Shown here piece by piece: positions 9,418 to 19,900 of a DNA stretch of 64,000 nt; position 1 is the first letter of the stretch, and the number at the start of each line of letters is the position of its first letter. Made by a program: the position numbers and the translations under genes. The DNA is from Leptospiraceae bacterium (lineage in GTDB: Bacteria; Spirochaetota; Leptospiria; Leptospirales; Leptospiraceae), in NCBI GenBank assembly GCA_016708435.1, contig JADJFV010000001.1, positions 372,001-436,000 of the forward strand. The letters are read 5' to 3'. Below the pieces are notes generated by a model that did not search any database, was not told where the DNA came from, and saw only the letters and a list, made by a program, of their open reading frames with translations.

Positions 9418-9460
9418 AAAGCCTTTCTGTTCTCAAGTAAAATTTTTTGTAAATTAGTGG

Positions 9461-10573
9461 CTAACTTGATATATACTTCAAATACGCCATTACAAAATCA
9501 TCCAAATCCCCATCCATGACTGGTTGCACATTTCCTGTTTCCTGATCTGTGCGATGGTCTTTGATTAGATTGTAAGGATGAAATACATAACTACGAATTT
9601 GCGAGCCCCATGCGATGTCTTTTTTCTCACCGGATTTTTTTTGGCTTTCTTCTTCGGACTTTTTCTTTTCTAGTTCGTAAAGTTTTGCTTTTAGCATTTT
9701 CATTGCAGTAGCACGGTTTTTGATTTGCGATCTTTCGTTCTGACATTGGACAACAATTCCAGTTGGAATATGCGTCATGCGAACGGCTGAGTCTGTTTTA
9801 TTGACGTGCTGACCACCTGCTCCTGAAGAGCGGTAAGTATCGATTCGCAAATCTTTATCTTCTACAACAATGTCAATATCGTCTTGTAATTCAGGAGAAA
9901 CGTGCACGGAGGCAAACGATGTATGCCGACGCTTATTGGCATCAAAGGGAGAAATTCGCACAAGTCTATGAATTCCATTTTCCCCTTTTAAATATCCAAA
10001 GGTGTATTCTCCTTGCACATGTAGGGTAACATTCTTTATCCCCGCCCCTTCTCCTTCTTGATAGTCAATCATATCTACACGGTAGCCTTTCTTTTCGAAA
10101 TAGCGACTATACATACGAAATAAGATTTCTGCCCAATCTTGACTTTCTGTTCCACCAGCACCCGGATGGATATTAAAGAACGCATTATTGCCGTCATCCT
10201 CTCCACTAAGCGACCCTAAGAGTTCTAGCTTTGTAAACTCTTCAAAGAGTCGCGCATAATCTTCATTCAACGCTACAAGAGAAGCTTCGTCCGAAGACTC
10301 TTCTAAAGTCATTTCAATCAAGTCTGGAAAATCTAAAATTTCTTGTCTAATCGCGAGCCATGGGTTTAACTTTTTTTCTAAAACATTTTGCAGTTTAGAT
10401 ATTTCCTGTGCCTTATCGGCATTATCCCAAAACTTTGGCTCTTTCGCTTGCTCTTTATAAGAGGCTACACGATCGTAGTCGGTCTGAAGATTTAATGATT
10501 TCCATCGAGAATTAAAATTCTCTTGGAGTTCTTTACTGAGTTTAATAAGTTCTTTAGCTGGCTTTATATCCAT
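9461..10573 (-). CDS. prfB: Peptide chain release factor 2
   Basis: Terminates translation at UGA and UAA codons. It carries the GGQ motif (SSGAGGQHVNKTDSAV) that triggers peptidyl-tRNA hydrolysis and the SPF anticodon-like tripeptide (RISPFDANKR) that marks RF2 rather than RF1. The reading frame is continuous through the region where many prfB genes carry a UGA and a programmed +1 frameshift, so that autoregulation is absent here. The frame stays open upstream to a TTG at 10612, but ATG 10573 has an AGG 7 bases upstream and avoids a terminator hairpin, so it is chosen (370 aa). Confidence 0.93.
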   Translation of the reverse strand: MDIKPAKELIKLSKELQENFNSRWKSLNLQTDYDRVASYKEQAKEPKFWDNADKAQEISKLQNVLEKKLNPWLAIRQEILDFPDLIEMTLEESSDEASLVALNEDYARLFEEFTKLELLGSLSGEDDGNNAFFNIHPGAGGTESQDWAEILFRMYSRYFEKKGYRVDMIDYQEGEGAGIKNVTLHVQGEYTFGYLKGENGIHRLVRISPFDANKRRHTSFASVHVSPELQDDIDIVVEDKDLRIDTYRSSGAGGQHVNKTDSAVRMTHIPTGIVVQCQNERSQIKNRATAMKMLKAKLYELEKKKSEEESQKKSGEKKDIAWGSQIRSYVFHPYNLIKDHRTDQETGNVQPVMDGDLDDFVMAYLKYISS

Positions 10574-10587
10574 AGATAGACCTGCGA

Positions 10588-10637
10588 TGTAAAAATAAAA
10601 AAGGCATCCCAAGGAAATAGTTTCCTCAAAATGCCTT
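10588..10637 (-). terminator. Rho-independent terminator after the VOC gene
   Basis: On the minus strand an outer AAGGCAT/ATGCCTT stem (10601-10607 with 10631-10637) encloses an inner GGAAA/TTTCC stem with a 3-base loop. A T-rich tract (TTTTTATTTTTA) follows. This is a convincing intrinsic terminator for the gene ending at 10660. It ends only about 15 bases before the prfB ATG. Confidence 0.82.
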
Positions 10638-10659
10638 CTGTGCTTGATTGGAATTTAAT

Positions 10660-11028
10660 TCAGGACTGGTAGAAAATTTCTATTAAATTATTGTCTGGAT
10701 CTTTGAATACGAGAGATTCGCCTTTACCGGCACTCTCAGGACCTTTTACGATCTTGATTCCTTTTTCTTCAATTTCAGAAATCGCCTCGGTAAAATCATC
10801 CACATCCATAACAAAGCTAAGAACAGGAGTTACACTTCCGCTCAACTGATTTTCTACTTTATCAACCTGAACTAACTTAACCTTAATCGGATCGAGAGTC
10901 ATGATTGTAAATTTTGAATTGGAGTCGTCTAGGACTTCAAAATCAAATAAATCAGAATAAAATTTTGCTGAAGCTGATAAATTTGTTACAGCTATGCTTA
11001 CGTGGTCAATACCTTCTACTATTATCAT
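10660..11028 (-). CDS. VOC-family (glyoxalase/dioxygenase fold) protein
   Basis: A 122-residue protein with the paired beta-alpha-beta-beta-beta modules of the vicinal-oxygen-chelate superfamily. Candidate metal ligands are His9 (GIDHVSIAV) and a Glu near the end (NLIEIFYQ), plus a residue in the second module. This size and pattern cover glyoxalase I, methylmalonyl-CoA epimerase and thiol transferases, so the substrate cannot be assigned. It is transcribed alone, ending at the terminator at 10588-10637. Confidence 0.8.
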   Translation of the reverse strand: MIIVEGIDHVSIAVTNLSASAKFYSDLFDFEVLDDSNSKFTIMTLDPIKVKLVQVDKVENQLSGSVTPVLSFVMDVDDFTEAISEIEEKGIKIVKGPESAGKGESLVFKDPDNNLIEIFYQS

Positions 11029-11100
11029 TCCATAAACCTATAATCTTTTTTACCAGTTTGGCTGAAAAAGGCATGCTGTCCATTGAAAAATATTTCCCTC

Positions 11101-12102
11101 TCACAAATAAGTAACCCAATCGGAACCAACACTCATAACAGCCAATCGAATGCTTCCCGAAATCGGTTTAATTTTTATGTCCTCTTGCATTGCCTGTGCA
11201 GTTATAAGGAAGGTATTACCTGTTTGCAATTTTTCAGAATCAATTTCACACTCACCAGAAATCATATAAATAATCTGGAAAACTTTTTCTTTTGAGGAAG
11301 GAGGAATGTTTATTTCTTTCGAAAATTCTAAAAGTTCTAAACGAAATTTATCATTCGCTGCGAGAACCTTTCGATCTCCATTTTCCCAAGATATACTTTC
11401 AGGTTGAATGATTTCTTCACCGGAAGATTTTTTAAAATTCAAAACATCTAAAGCTTTTTCCAAATGAAGCTTTCTCGGTTTTCCATCATCACCTAACCGT
11501 CCGTAATCGTAAACACGGTAGGTTGAATCAGAGGATTGCTGGACTTCTAAAAGTAAATTTCCCCCACCAATAGCGTGAACTGTTCCAGGATTAATCATGA
11601 ATGCATCCCCTGCTTTCGCTTTTACAGATTGAAGACAGGATTCCGCCTGGTTACTCTCGATTAGCTTCGCATAAAGGTGACGATCCAAGGCTTCACAAAA
11701 CCCGCAAACAATTTCAGCACCTGGATCTGTTCCGAGAATAAACCAAGCTTCTTTTTTGCCCGAGCTTTCGGGATCTTTTTTAGATGCATACTCATTGTCT
11801 GGATGAACTTGAACGGATAATTTGTCTTTTGCGTCAATGATTTTAACTAATAAAGGAAAGTCTTCTTCGGGTTTAAACACATCGCCTAGTATTTCTTTTG
11901 TATAAGATTTATACACTTCTCGAAAAGTTTTTCCTTTTAAATTTCCATTTTCGATAATAGACAAATCATTCCCATAATCAGACACTTCCCATGATTCGCC
12001 TATATTTCCATCTGGAATATTTCTTCCAAGGATAGTCTCGAGTTTGCGCCCGCCCCAAATTTTGTCTTTGTAAATTGGTTTAAACTTAAGTATACGTTGC
12101 AT
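11101..12102 (-). CDS. manA: Class I mannose-6-phosphate isomerase
   Basis: Interconverts mannose-6-phosphate and fructose-6-phosphate, feeding GDP-mannose synthesis for surface glycans. The N-terminus KFKPIYKDKIWGGRKL and GESWEVSD are diagnostic of the short Bacillus-type enzyme. Zinc ligands are visible in LSVQVHPDNEYA, GKKEAWFIL and NPGTVHAIGGG, with the catalytic Arg in STYRVYDYGR. Length 333 aa is normal. The 21-base gap to the downstream lipoprotein gene allows co-transcription. Confidence 0.93.
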   Translation of the reverse strand: MQRILKFKPIYKDKIWGGRKLETILGRNIPDGNIGESWEVSDYGNDLSIIENGNLKGKTFREVYKSYTKEILGDVFKPEEDFPLLVKIIDAKDKLSVQVHPDNEYASKKDPESSGKKEAWFILGTDPGAEIVCGFCEALDRHLYAKLIESNQAESCLQSVKAKAGDAFMINPGTVHAIGGGNLLLEVQQSSDSTYRVYDYGRLGDDGKPRKLHLEKALDVLNFKKSSGEEIIQPESISWENGDRKVLAANDKFRLELLEFSKEINIPPSSKEKVFQIIYMISGECEIDSEKLQTGNTFLITAQAMQEDIKIKPISGSIRLAVMSVGSDWVTYL

Positions 12103-12122
12103 TGTTTTTGAATTATAGAAAT

Positions 12123-12551
12123 CTACTTCTTGCTTTTTTCTTCTTTAGCGGGGAGTGCTCCACTAGGATTTAATTCAACATGAACTTCCGTTTTATTTTT
12201 CACCGGTTTATACATGGAGCCTGTCGCATAATCAATAATTATCCCTGGCCAGCCTGTGAATAAACTCAACCAGAACCATCGATTGATTCCTCTCTCTAAA
12301 ACAATGTAATTATCATCGTATCCCTTGGTTTCAAATTTTAAGACAGTGTCTCTTCTCATATTTACATCAATTTTACAGGGAGTTTTGTATTTTCCTATAA
12401 CCAGCAAAGCATCCTGTGCAGTTACATCTGCATTGCTTGGATTTGAAGTGACTGTATAGGTATAGCTGTTATCGCTAAACATCGTTGCACAGTTCACAAA
12501 GAATAAGATCGAAATTAAATAAATAATTGTGATTAGGTTTTTAGTCATCAT
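12123..12551 (-). CDS. PEGA-like lipoprotein
   Basis: The signal peptide ends in a lipobox with Cys21 (FVNC). The mature part begins with YTYTVTSNPSNADVT, resembling a PEGA surface domain, and a hydrophobic stretch WLSLFTGWPGIIIDYATG lies near residues 93-110, a pattern typical of small envelope lipoproteins that carry a glycine-rich hydrophobic hairpin. Start may be the second Met. Function unknown; probably outer-membrane or periplasmic. Confidence 0.72.
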   Translation of the reverse strand: MMTKNLITIIYLISILFFVNCATMFSDNSYTYTVTSNPSNADVTAQDALLVIGKYKTPCKIDVNMRRDTVLKFETKGYDDNYIVLERGINRWFWLSLFTGWPGIIIDYATGSMYKPVKNKTEVHVELNPSGALPAKEEKSKK

Positions 12552-12612
12552 AAGTATATTATCATCCTTTATAAAATTTGAGTCAAACTTTTTTCCGTTT
12601 TTGAAGGCTTGC

Positions 12613-13707
12613 CTACTCCGGAATTTGCATTTCTACAATCAGCGGCAAATGATCTGAAATCGCAGCCGTATCTTTTTGTCTTACAACATAGGACTTTGTC
12701 AGGATTCCATTCGAATGAAAAATATAATCAATGGTTCTATCCGCTTTTCCTTTTGCATCTGGATCGTTGGCAATATGTGTATAATAAAGCTCTTTGTCTT
12801 TGCCTACCATTGCTTCGAGAGGAACAGCTGACTTGAATGAATCAAATAGAACTCCAATTTCAGATTTTGGTGCGTAAAACTCTTGATGGGTTTTCATAAG
12901 TGTAGACAAATCAAAATTAGGCGGAAGTAAATTAAAATCACCTCCAATAAACCATTCTACTTTCTCAGAATTTCTTTTGTTGAAAAGATTTTTTAAATAT
13001 TCGACTTGTCTTTGCATAGTATCAGAGCCATGAGCAAATGCATCTAGATGAGTATTCATAGCAGAGATATATTTAGAATTTGAAATAGGCATTTTAGATT
13101 CTAGGACTGCTCTCTTTAAACCAAATTGTTTTGTAATTGGATCTGCGGGGATAATGGCTAATGCATGACGAACTGCGGATTCAATTTTATATTTGCTTAT
13201 AGTAGATACTTTCAATCCAGTAGAGCCTTTTACTCTAGCATGTGGAAGATATTTATTTCGCCAATAAAAAGCAGAGGCACTACAAGAATATTCTTCCGGC
13301 AAAAGTTTCATCAATTCCACGAGCTGATCTTGGTTATCCGTTCTCTTTGCATCTTCATCCATTTCTTGTAATAGAATCACATCAGGACTTTCATCCTTAA
13401 TCACCCGTGCAACTTCTTTAAGAGTAGTTAAAATTTCACTCGCTTCCGGTCTTTCATGTGGTCCGTCCCCTTTGGGAACATCAAAGAAAAAAACATATTT
13501 CTTTCCTGCCATGAATTGCACATTCCAATTAAGAACTTTCAATTTTTGTCCAGGCTTAAGTATTGGCGGATTTGCCTTGCAGGTTACTTTTTCTTCCTGT
13601 AAATCAGAAGGATGATACGTTAAACCATAAACGAGAGCAGAAATCCCGACGACTCCTGCGATTAGAATCACAAATAGACTGAGCAAAATTTTCTTTAATA
13701 TTTTCAT
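12613..13707 (-). CDS. Membrane-anchored endonuclease/exonuclease/phosphatase (EEP) family hydrolase
   Basis: An N-terminal hydrophobic anchor (about residues 7-28) precedes an EEP fold. Its metal and catalytic motifs are visible in order: LNWNVQFM, VILLQEMDED, MNTHLDAF, GGDFNLLPP, RTIDYIFHS and ISDHLPLIVEM. The family includes DNases, sphingomyelinases and inositol phosphatases. Export to the outer face of the inner membrane fits a phosphodiesterase acting on lipids, nucleic acids or nucleotides. A sphingomyelinase-like role cannot be excluded or supported from sequence. Confidence 0.85.
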   Translation of the reverse strand: MKILKKILLSLFVILIAGVVGISALVYGLTYHPSDLQEEKVTCKANPPILKPGQKLKVLNWNVQFMAGKKYVFFFDVPKGDGPHERPEASEILTTLKEVARVIKDESPDVILLQEMDEDAKRTDNQDQLVELMKLLPEEYSCSASAFYWRNKYLPHARVKGSTGLKVSTISKYKIESAVRHALAIIPADPITKQFGLKRAVLESKMPISNSKYISAMNTHLDAFAHGSDTMQRQVEYLKNLFNKRNSEKVEWFIGGDFNLLPPNFDLSTLMKTHQEFYAPKSEIGVLFDSFKSAVPLEAMVGKDKELYYTHIANDPDAKGKADRTIDYIFHSNGILTKSYVVRQKDTAAISDHLPLIVEMQIPE

Positions 13708-13881
13708 TTAATTCCTCATGTAAAACTCAAATTTTAGGATTGTAACATTTTTGTAAAGGCTGATTTAGTTTTATCATCGGTATCTACTGAGTTTGTTTTG
13801 CTTCAGTGTCGGCGCCATTTGTTAGTTTATCGAACCATGGCAATCCTTTGGGCATTGAGTAAAAGACATTGACAATTCTAG

Positions 13882-13904
13882 TTTGTGCAACTATGTTGCA
13901 CAAA
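13882..13904. promoter_or_regulatory. Perfect 10-bp inverted repeat upstream of merC-like gene
   Basis: Arms TTTGTGCAAC and GTTGCACAAA are exact reverse complements separated by TAT. The repeat ends 18 bases before the ATG of the MerC-like gene. Its size and symmetry fit a dimeric repressor operator, and TGCAAC-n-GTTGCA cores resemble operators I associate with Fur/Zur-type metal regulators. That identification is inference. A short transcription terminator is unlikely because no T-tract follows. Confidence 0.6.
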
Positions 13905-13922
13905 TAGAGAAATAAAAACAGA

Positions 13923-14327
13923 ATGTTAACCAGTCTCAGAAAGAATTTTTCCAATTTAGAATCCATTAGCGCTGTAGGAATGTTTTTATCCCTTGCTTGC
14001 GCAATACACTGTATGGCGTTTCCCCTTATCATTCTAATTGCTCCCCTGGCTGGAGTTGCTTTTTTTGAAAATGAGATGCTTGAACACCTTTCCATTTTGA
14101 CTTCCGTAATTATTGGGGCATACACCCTGTTTACCGGTTACAAAAACCACAAAAACTTTCATTTGATTGCATTTTTCTTCCTGGCAATCCTAGTTTTAAT
14201 AGTAGGTATTTTTATTCCTATCACATTTAAACCCTGGGCAGATGCTCTCGGTGCTTTCTTAATTGCATCTGTATTATTCTGGAACTTGCGGCTAATGCAT
14301 GTTCACCAACAGAGTTGTAAACACTGA
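13923..14327 (+). CDS. MerC-domain membrane protein
   Basis: A 134-residue protein with four membrane segments and the MerC signature Cys pair in LACAIHCMAFPLI (about residues 25-37). MerC-type proteins were first known as mercuric ion transporters. Many chromosomal members sit under metal regulators without any mer genes, as here. There is no mer operon nearby, so a role in zinc or other metal handling is as likely as mercury. A His/Cys-rich tail (MHVHQQSCKH) adds possible metal ligands. Its stop abuts the stop of the convergent phosphatase gene. Confidence 0.8.
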   Translation: MLTSLRKNFSNLESISAVGMFLSLACAIHCMAFPLIILIAPLAGVAFFENEMLEHLSILTSVIIGAYTLFTGYKNHKNFHLIAFFFLAILVLIVGIFIPITFKPWADALGAFLIASVLFWNLRLMHVHQQSCKH

Positions 14328-16790
14328 TTACTCCTCAATCAAAAATATCTTCGCAAATTCTTTTTCTCTTCCGCCTTCTGGAATTAATCCAGCAAGATAT
14401 TTAGCACGCTCCATATCTTTCATTCTAAAATAGCAATGAGCTAGATTGACTAGATTTCGAATATGACCTGGTTCTCTTAGTCGAACTCGCTCTCCTGCCT
14501 TTATTGCTTCTTTGAAATTTTTTACTTTTTTATAAGCGTAAGATAAAAGAAAAATAGATTCTGTATCGGAGGGACTCAGTGTTAGGTGATCTTCTGCGAT
14601 TAAGACTGCTTCGCTAAATTTCTTTGCCTGGATGAGGGATTTTATTTTTTCTCGTGCTGAATCGTTTTCAATGATTACTTCATGGTTTGAAAATTTAATA
14701 CTCATGAGCGACAAATCATCTGTAATCTCTCCTTTTTTATAAAGGATATCTACAATAGAATGAATATCTCCTTCTGATTGTTCAACGGTTCCGAGAAAAA
14801 GAGTATGGTCATAATTTAGATTTTTCTCGCCTGTTTTTTCATCGAGTAGAATAATGTCATCGCGCCCATCAGAGCCATTGATTACAATGTCGCCGTCTTT
14901 CATCTGAAATATTTTTACATAAATATAGCTCTGTGCAATTTCAGTTCCCAATTTTCTAAATATAAAATCTTCATCTATAAAGCTTGCTTTTCCGTCCCGA
15001 TAGATGATACTCACGGGATGCTCTGCATTGATAAAATACATAAGACCTGTTCTGTTATCTATTAGCCCCATTACGATAGAAACTAACATAGAGCCTTGAA
15101 AGCTTTCGAATACTTTGTGTAATTCGATAAAAGAATTCTTAAGCCACTTTTCTGGATATTCATCTTGCACAACTTTACTGAGTCGTGTTCTTTCTAGAAT
15201 AGAATCAAATACCGAGCCCATCACAAGAGCACCGCCCGCGCCTTGCATGGATTTACCCATTGCATCTGCGTTGAAGAAAACAGTCATATTCCGCCCGCGT
15301 AGAATTAAACTCTCAGCACGACAAAGATCTCCTCCTAAATCAGAGACTTTGTTTTTAAACTCAAAAGTCTTTTTTTGTTTTACAATAAAGTCAATAGATA
15401 CCTGGTTCTTTTCAGCATGGTTCTTACCCAGTGGTTTAATTAGAAGAGATGTTAAAAAATAATCTCCGTCTTGTGACATTTTTAATTTCTTCACATTCTC
15501 CAAACTAAGACTGAGTTCTTCTGTCCGAAGAGCAACTTTCTTTTCTAAGTTTTCATTTAGCTCTTCTACTTCTTCTTGGAGTCGAACCGATTTGTTAGCG
15601 AGGATAATGGCTAAACTTGAAATAAAAAAGAAAAAAGCATATCCCATAATTTTAGGAAAAATAAAAACACCTCTCGTGCTTAATGTATCTACGACAAGTG
15701 CGCAAAAAATAACAGCAACTCCAGAGAAAATAAAAACTGCATCTATATTTTTTTCTCTCATTCGAACTATCAAAAAATAGAAAATGAAAATCATATATAC
15801 AATCCATATTGGCTGAACGATTGTAGTATTGATAAAATTATAGTGTCGAATATTAGTTATAACTACTTCATAAATAAAAATTGAAAATAAAATTCCATCT
15901 GCTATTTTCTGAGGGATATTCCATTTAAATTTGAATAATTGCCTTATAAAATGTGCAAATATTGGAACTACAGCGACTATTACCATGTATTCACATTTCT
16001 TAATCATAGCAAAATCAAAATGAAACTCATTGCGTAATTGATTTCGCATTATTTGATAGAGCACGAGCATAATAGTGAATACACCAAAAAAAAGATTTTC
16101 CTTCTCTTTTCTTCTTCTCGCAAATAAAAATAAATAATAAATCCCAACAACAAGGTAAATCATCAGCAGAACAAGTTTTACGTATTCGAAGTTGATAAAG
16201 CTCTTCTCTACCATTCGTGTTGGACCAATTTCTGTTTTGTCTTGCTCTATGCCCATTGAACCGAGAAAGTATTCTTCTACTTCGATTAATAGTATATTTT
16301 CAGCACCTTTGCGAAGTAGATTATCTGGAATCTCATAAATTCTAACCTTGTCATAGCCAGATGGATAATTCTGACCGAACTCTCCAGTCGCACCGATCAA
16401 AATCCCATTGAAATAAGTTCTATCTCTATCGCTTATCGTTCCAAGACGAATCGAAACGGAATTAGTATTAATCGTTGGTGGAAAAATAAAAGTTTTAGCA
16501 ATCCAAATTTTATGGAGTTCTGGCTTATTATAATTAGCCTTAACAAATCGAGAGGGAATGGTATGCGCAATCCATTCGATTTTATTTTCCCCTTTCTCTA
16601 AAAAATTACGGCTAAATTCATCTGGATTCAAATCTTCCGTTGAAACAAACCAATTTGAATTTTTACTGCTATCTAAATTAGTGATTTCTTCTAAGGAACT
16701 AATAACTTGTGGAATAAATTTCTTTTCCGCTTGAGAGTGTATTTGCGTGAAAAAGGAAAAGATAAGAAGAAATTGAATCATTTGTCTCAT
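14328..16790 (-). CDS. 7TMR-DISM / SpoIIE-type phosphatase with C-terminal TPRs
   Basis: Order: signal peptide (about 1-19); jelly-roll sensory domain like the extracellular part of 7TMR-DISM receptors (about 20-190); seven membrane segments (about 200-400); coiled coil (about 405-440); PP2C/SpoIIE phosphatase (about 455-690) with the Asp-bearing motifs DLGGDL, NADAMGKS, NGSDGRDD and ITDDLSL; then three TPR-like helices to the end. SpoIIE phosphatases typically dephosphorylate anti-sigma-factor antagonists. This one would couple an extracellular ligand to that switch. The GGDFYD motif is altered to GGDLCR but the metal Asp is kept. It is a distant paralogue of the gene at 31623. Confidence 0.83.
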   Translation of the reverse strand: MRQMIQFLLIFSFFTQIHSQAEKKFIPQVISSLEEITNLDSSKNSNWFVSTEDLNPDEFSRNFLEKGENKIEWIAHTIPSRFVKANYNKPELHKIWIAKTFIFPPTINTNSVSIRLGTISDRDRTYFNGILIGATGEFGQNYPSGYDKVRIYEIPDNLLRKGAENILLIEVEEYFLGSMGIEQDKTEIGPTRMVEKSFINFEYVKLVLLMIYLVVGIYYLFLFARRRKEKENLFFGVFTIMLVLYQIMRNQLRNEFHFDFAMIKKCEYMVIVAVVPIFAHFIRQLFKFKWNIPQKIADGILFSIFIYEVVITNIRHYNFINTTIVQPIWIVYMIFIFYFLIVRMREKNIDAVFIFSGVAVIFCALVVDTLSTRGVFIFPKIMGYAFFFFISSLAIILANKSVRLQEEVEELNENLEKKVALRTEELSLSLENVKKLKMSQDGDYFLTSLLIKPLGKNHAEKNQVSIDFIVKQKKTFEFKNKVSDLGGDLCRAESLILRGRNMTVFFNADAMGKSMQGAGGALVMGSVFDSILERTRLSKVVQDEYPEKWLKNSFIELHKVFESFQGSMLVSIVMGLIDNRTGLMYFINAEHPVSIIYRDGKASFIDEDFIFRKLGTEIAQSYIYVKIFQMKDGDIVINGSDGRDDIILLDEKTGEKNLNYDHTLFLGTVEQSEGDIHSIVDILYKKGEITDDLSLMSIKFSNHEVIIENDSAREKIKSLIQAKKFSEAVLIAEDHLTLSPSDTESIFLLSYAYKKVKNFKEAIKAGERVRLREPGHIRNLVNLAHCYFRMKDMERAKYLAGLIPEGGREKEFAKIFLIEE

Positions 16791-16934
16791 ATTTTTTTGC
16801 CTCAGATTTCAGGAAAATAAGAATCCATAGAATTTAAGTAAGTTTGCAAATTTTTCTAATTTGGTCAAATGCTAAATTAAACTTTTAAAGAAAATATCCA
16901 TTTTATTAGGTTTGTGTAAAATCTATGTCTCCCT

Positions 16935-19900
16935 TTAGTGCTTTAAATCTCGAATCATTTTATATTTTTCCCAGAATTCATCATTCGGGACTAGACCAAT
17001 TTCATCTTTTGAATATTTCGGTTTTATTCGAAGCAAGTAATACATCATTACTTTTCCTTTATTTTTGGCATCTATCTCGCCACGATATTCGCATTCAAAA
17101 AAATCTTTCACTAGTTCATACGTCGCATAAGAGATATTAACCTTTCCGGGTGTTCCACTTGATTCCATACGGCTTGCGGTATTAACAGTATCGCCCCAGA
17201 CATCATATGCAAATTTCTTTTCGCCTACCACCCCTGCCATCACAGGACCAGAGTGAATACCAAGGCGTAACTCCCAGTAAGGTATATTCATTGCTTGTTT
17301 TATTTCTTTCATCTGACGCATGAAGCTTTGAATTTCTGCGGCAGCGAGACAAGAATCGATTGCATGAGTTGCGTTTACTTTTGGTATGCCTCCAGCACAC
17401 ATATAGGCATCCCCGATCGTCTTTAATTTTTCTAGATTATTTCTCCCTGTTATCTTATCAAACTGAGAAAAACAGCCATCCAATTCTTTGATAAGTTCCT
17501 GCGGAGTTAAATGTTCTGCAATCATTGTAAATCCTTTAAAGTCTGTGAACATGATACTCGTTTGCTCGAAGAGCACAGGTGTGACACTTCCTTTTTCTTT
17601 TAGCTCTTCCGCAACTTCTTCAGGAAGGATATTCAGTAGTAACTTATCAGATTTTTTACGCTCTACCTTTGCTTCTTCTGTAGCTTCTTGCGAAACTTTA
17701 TATAGATTCGCATTCTGTATCGAGCCAGCGACTTGACCGGAAATTTTTTCTAATTTTTTTTGTTCTTCTTTCGAAATTTCAGTAACGTCTCTAGCTTTAT
17801 GAAGGCATAAAATTCCAATTGCTTCTTTGTATATCAGTAGAGGTATTTCAAAGAAATAACGAAAGTCAGCTTTTTCTACTAAGTCATGATCAATCGACCC
17901 AAAAATTGGATTTGCATTTAAAGGCAGATAAATAGTTTTTTGAAGGCTATAAGTAATATATAAACTACCCGAATCTTCCGTAAATGGAATTCGAATGTTT
18001 TGAAAATAGGATATTGATTCCGGTGATAAGGTATTCGAGAAAACACAACCGTTGTAAAATTCTTTTTTTTCGAAATCTACTAGCCATAAAAAATAATCTG
18101 TATAATTGTATTTAACTTCTAAATAAGAAATCAAATAAGTCATTACGCCAGTTAGACTACTTACTGAATTTAGATCACGAATGAGTTCATTGATTTCCTC
18201 TACTTCGGATTTTGCTTCCGCCAATTCCTGTGTGCGCTCTTCTACTTTATGTTCTAGATTGAGGTTATACTCTATTAGTTGCTCAGTTTTTTCTTTTAGT
18301 TTAATATGAACGCCCACGCGGGAGAGTAATTCTTCTTTTGAAAATGGTTTTACAATATAATCATTTCCCTCTGCATTGAAGCCTGCCATTAAATCACTGG
18401 ATCTATTTTTAGCAGTTAAAAATAAAACAGGAAGTTCATTCATATCATATTTTTCTCGGATTTTTTGACTTACTTCAAAACCAGTCATCATCGGCATCAT
18501 TACATCTAAAAGAACAATATCGGGTTTCTCATGTTCTAATGCAGCTAACGCTTCTTTGCCGTTATTTGCCGTAGTTACCCTGTAACCTCTAAGAGAAAAA
18601 TGATTTGATATAACTTGTAAGTTGATTGGCTCATCGTCTACAACTAAAATATGATTTGCGCTACTCAGATTTAGATGATTCAAAATAGGATCAGGGTTTT
18701 CTAAATTCACATGTATAATTTCTGGTTGATTATCTTCCACAGTAGAAATTAGTTCTGTGACTCCACTCTCTTCATTTTCTTGCGGCTTCTCATTAGTAAC
18801 CGGCAAAGTAAATATAAATTTAGAGCCCTTTCCAAGTTCTGATTCTGCAAATATCTTCCCACCCTGTAATTCTAAAAGTTGTTTTGTAACAGATAATCCT
18901 AGTCCAGTGCCACCATATTCTCTTGTATTAGAAGTATCTACTTGTTCAAAAGATTCGAATATAGTTTCCAATTTATCCGCGGGGATACCGATTCCTGTGT
19001 CAATGATAGAAATTCGAATCAATGGAATCGATTCGGTGGTCGGCAAATTCAAATCAGCCGCAATAGTTACTGTTCCTTCCTGTGTGAATTTAACAGCATT
19101 TCCAATGAGGTTATAGAGGATTTGCTGCAAGCGGTTTTCATCTGCTAGAACCGCCGGAGTGTCTTCAGAAATATTATTGATTAGTTTTAGATTTTTGTTT
19201 TTAATTAGGGGTTCTGATAATCTTAGAATAAGATTCGTGACGGAATGAATATCTACTGGTTTTAAATGGATATGCAACTCTTTATGCTTTAACTTAGAAA
19301 AATCTAGAATATCATTTACTAAGGATGCTAGCCGTTTGCCGCTCGAAATAATCAGACTTAAATTCTGGACTCCAGATTTTGACATTTGTCCCGAAACTCC
19401 ATCTAGAAGTGATTCGGCAATTCCAATAATACCATTCAAAGGAGTTCTAAGCTCATGAGAAGTGTTTGAAAGAAAATCATTCTTTAATTCATCTGTCTTT
19501 TTTAAAGCAATTGCCATTTTATTAAAATCATCAGCAAGTTCTCCGATCTCATCTTTACTACTAATATATATCTGATGATCTAAATTGCCTGTTCGAATTG
19601 TTTCGACTCCTGCCTTTAGAACTTGGAGCGGCTTTGTGAAATAATTGGAAATAAAAAAAGTAAATACGATAGATATTAAAATAATAATTATACTATAAAT
19701 TATAATTTGCCTTTGAATATTGTCTACATGATGAAATAATACTCGCTTGTCAAAATCGAATATGGCTGCGCCAATTCTCATTTGCCCCTCTTCATGTTCA
19801 ATGAATATGGGATAAGTAAAACGCAATAGAAAAGTATTTTCAGATTTTATTTCTCGATAACTTAATTTGGTAATTTCTCTAATGTAATCAATTTCTGATT

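Noticed and set aside
10574..10612. TTG start for prfB
   Set aside because: It would begin within the terminator hairpin and add a poorly conserved 13-residue hydrophobic stretch; ATG 10573 has a ribosome site.
13784..14125. A minus-strand frame whose end (FYSMPKGLPWFDKLTN) looks protein-like
   Set aside because: Most of it is antisense to the MerC-like gene; a short natural-looking tail is not enough to call a gene, though a remnant cannot be excluded.
13923..14327. Part of a mercury-resistance operon
   Set aside because: No merA, merR, merT or merP is nearby, so MerC-like homology alone does not support mercury resistance.
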